Assembly (NCBI GenBank): GCA_964410725.1
Contig: CAYPID010000026.1
Span: forward strand, 1 to 33,718
Source of the DNA: CALAZP01 sp964410725
GTDB taxonomy: Bacteria > Bacteroidota > Bacteroidia > Chitinophagales > Saprospiraceae
Direction of reading: 5' to 3'
DNA length: 33,718 bases
Shown here: one piece after another, positions 32,375-33,718 of the stretch
Layout of the letters: each line of letters opens with the position of its first letter
Position numbering within the stretch: the first letter of the stretch is position 1
Notes under the pieces: generated by a model
Database searches by the model: none
What the model was told of the DNA's origin: nothing
Seen by the model: only the letters and a program-made list of their open reading frames with translations
Position numbers and translations under genes: made by a program

Positions 32375-33718
32375 TTATTTAAAGTCATCAGCCGTTACTT
32401 GGGCGTTAAACTCCAATTTGGATACCTTAGCTTCTAGTGGCATTGGCATCATTGGAGATTTGATGACCATCTTCATTGGATACAAAATAGCCTCATTTTC
32501 GGAATATTCCTCATAAAACACCTCTCCCATTTCCGGATTTTCTGTTTTTATCTTTAATCCACTGGCGACATCGTAGTAATTCGACATTAAAACTTGATCA
32601 TTAGCTGAAATGGTTAGTTTGTAAGCCGGTTGACCTTCTACTTCTTTGATACCATCTAATGCCAATGCATACCCAGCCTCTTCTAAATGTATTTCAGGAA
32701 AAATATACATACCAATTTTAAGTGCTGCCATTTCGTTTGCTCCCACTTCTTGAGTTTGCCCCATAGCGGTTACTTGTGCCTTGCCATCTTTGAGAATAGT
32801 GCTCGTAGCCACACTCCCCATAACCATGGTTTTGTTGGCGAATTGCTGATTGGGCAAATCGTGAACGTAAGTCATGCTTAAAGACATCCCTTGAATTTCA
32901 GCTGTAGATTCCAATTTCATGGTTTGTATAGCCGCTGCTTGGTCTTTTCCTCCAATCGCATCCAGATATTGATTGATGACTTGCTGAGGAGTAATGGATT
33001 TATCCATTGAAATTTCTTTAGCGGGTTCGGCCATATTGTTGTATTTGACCACCTCGCCAAAAGTTTTTAATCCCTCTTCAATTTCTGATGCATTACCCAC
33101 AACCGTAAGGTGCATATTGTCTGGCTTCAGATATTTTTGGGCTGCTGCATTGATGTCGGCTACCGTTAGGTTGTCTAATTGTTGCAAATAAGTAGCATAG
33201 AAATTATCTGGAAGTTGATATCGCTTGGTATTAATTGCAAAATTGGCAATGGTGGAGGGATTCTCTAAAGAACGTCCAAACGATCCACTGATATTCGCTT
33301 TGGCATTGGCCAATTCCTCCTCTGTAATACCTTCGTCCCGTAATTTTTTGATTTCGTTAATGAATTCAGCTACTGCAGAATCCGTAACCGCATTTTGTAC
33401 ATTAGCATAAGCACTAAAACTACCCGCTAATAAATCTGCACTCAAAGAAGAATAGGCGCCATAGGTATAGCCTTTGTCCTCTCTTAACTTTAAAAATAAT
33501 CTACTTGCAGATCCACCACCCAAAATATAATTCAGGACGCGAGTTGCTATGTAATCCGGACTGTTATAGGTCAAATCAATTGGATAGGTTACATTGATGA
33601 CCGATTGTACAGACGCAGAACGATCTACTAAGGCCACCGTATTTTCGCTGGGAGTAGTGGGCTGAGGATACTCAAATGTTGGAACTTCATGAGCTTTCCA
33701 ATTTGAAAAATATTGCTC
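32375..33718 (-). CDS. M16 family metallopeptidase, C-terminal part (partial)
   Basis: 447 codons are visible and the frame runs off the right edge, so the N-terminus is missing. The GTG at 33637 is internal, not a start. The first 215 residues are an M16 inactive/C-terminal peptidase domain: LNYILGGGSASRLFLKLREDKGY is the classic M16C signature, followed by LRDEGITEEELANAK and LKPDNMHLTVVG. The catalytic HxxEH would lie in the missing half. From about 235 to the end is a LolA/lipoprotein-sorting-like beta region (QYLDAIGGKDQAAAIQTMKL ... GQPAYKLTI), an extension also seen on Bacteroidota periplasmic M16 peptidases. Likely periplasmic; co-directional with gntP, 14 bp apart. Confidence 0.88.
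   Translation of the reverse strand, partial: EQYFSNWKAHEVPTFEYPQPTTPSENTVALVDRSASVQSVINVTYPIDLTYNSPDYIATRVLNYILGGGSASRLFLKLREDKGYTYGAYSSLSADLLAGSFSAYANVQNAVTDSAVAEFINEIKKLRDEGITEEELANAKANISGSFGRSLENPSTIANFAINTKRYQLPDNFYATYLQQLDNLTVADINAAAQKYLKPDNMHLTVVGNASEIEEGLKTFGEVVKYNNMAEPAKEISMDKSITPQQVINQYLDAIGGKDQAAAIQTMKLESTAEIQGMSLSMTYVHDLPNQQFANKTMVMGSVATSTILKDGKAQVTAMGQTQEVGANEMAALKIGMYIFPEIHLEEAGYALALDGIKEVEGQPAYKLTISANDQVLMSNYYDVASGLKIKTENPEMGEVFYEEYSENEAILYPMKMVIKSPMMPMPLEAKVSKLEFNAQVTADDFK

Overview
The window is a chromosomal segment of a member of the Bacteroidota, most likely the Saprospiria (Lewinella/Haliscomenobacter-like). The evidence is C-terminal type IX secretion (T9SS) sorting domains of types A and B, a PorP/SprF-family protein, SprB-type repeats, HYR modules, a FISUMP-type fragment, and promoters of the Bacteroidota form TTTG-N19-TAnnTTTG. 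The genus is an inference.

Region 1 (1-14339, + strand) encodes a secreted surface system. After the 3' tail of a T9SS cargo gene and a strong terminator, a perfect promoter starts an apparent operon: a single-cohesin T9SS type A protein (258 aa), a 1801-aa protein with seven cohesin-like modules, eight SprB-like repeats and a type B sorting domain, and a PorP/SprF protein of the kind that partners type B cargo. After a terminator come two Cys-rich HYR-module proteins. The first carries a dockerin-like double calcium loop plus its own cohesin-like module. Having multi-cohesin and dockerin proteins side by side, all as T9SS cargo, suggests a scaffoldin-like assembly on the cell surface. It is the most interesting system here.

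Region 2 (14345-25349) is mixed: yraN; an unknown two-gene operon (lipoprotein plus 534-aa protein); a GNAT acetyltransferase; comEC and a ComEA-like HhH protein; a Nudix-fold regulator with a degenerate Nudix box; a lipoprotein; lepA; an unlisted 32-aa membrane protein; an RskA-like anti-sigma factor with no adjacent sigma gene; and a small secreted protein.

Region 3 (25330-33718, - strand) contains a tight five-gene run: RidA, D-threonine aldolase/D-serine dehydratase-like enzyme, M19 dipeptidase, alginate-export-type porin and VanZ-like protein. Upstream lie a GntP-family permease and an M16 peptidase that runs off the window. The enzymes fit uptake and catabolism of D-amino acids or D-residue dipeptides. 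Between RidA and the permease are a frameshifted FISUMP-domain remnant, a 100-N assembly gap and about 400 bp of strongly G-over-C skewed DNA with no convincing gene.

No rRNA, tRNA, CRISPR array or insertion sequence was recognised.
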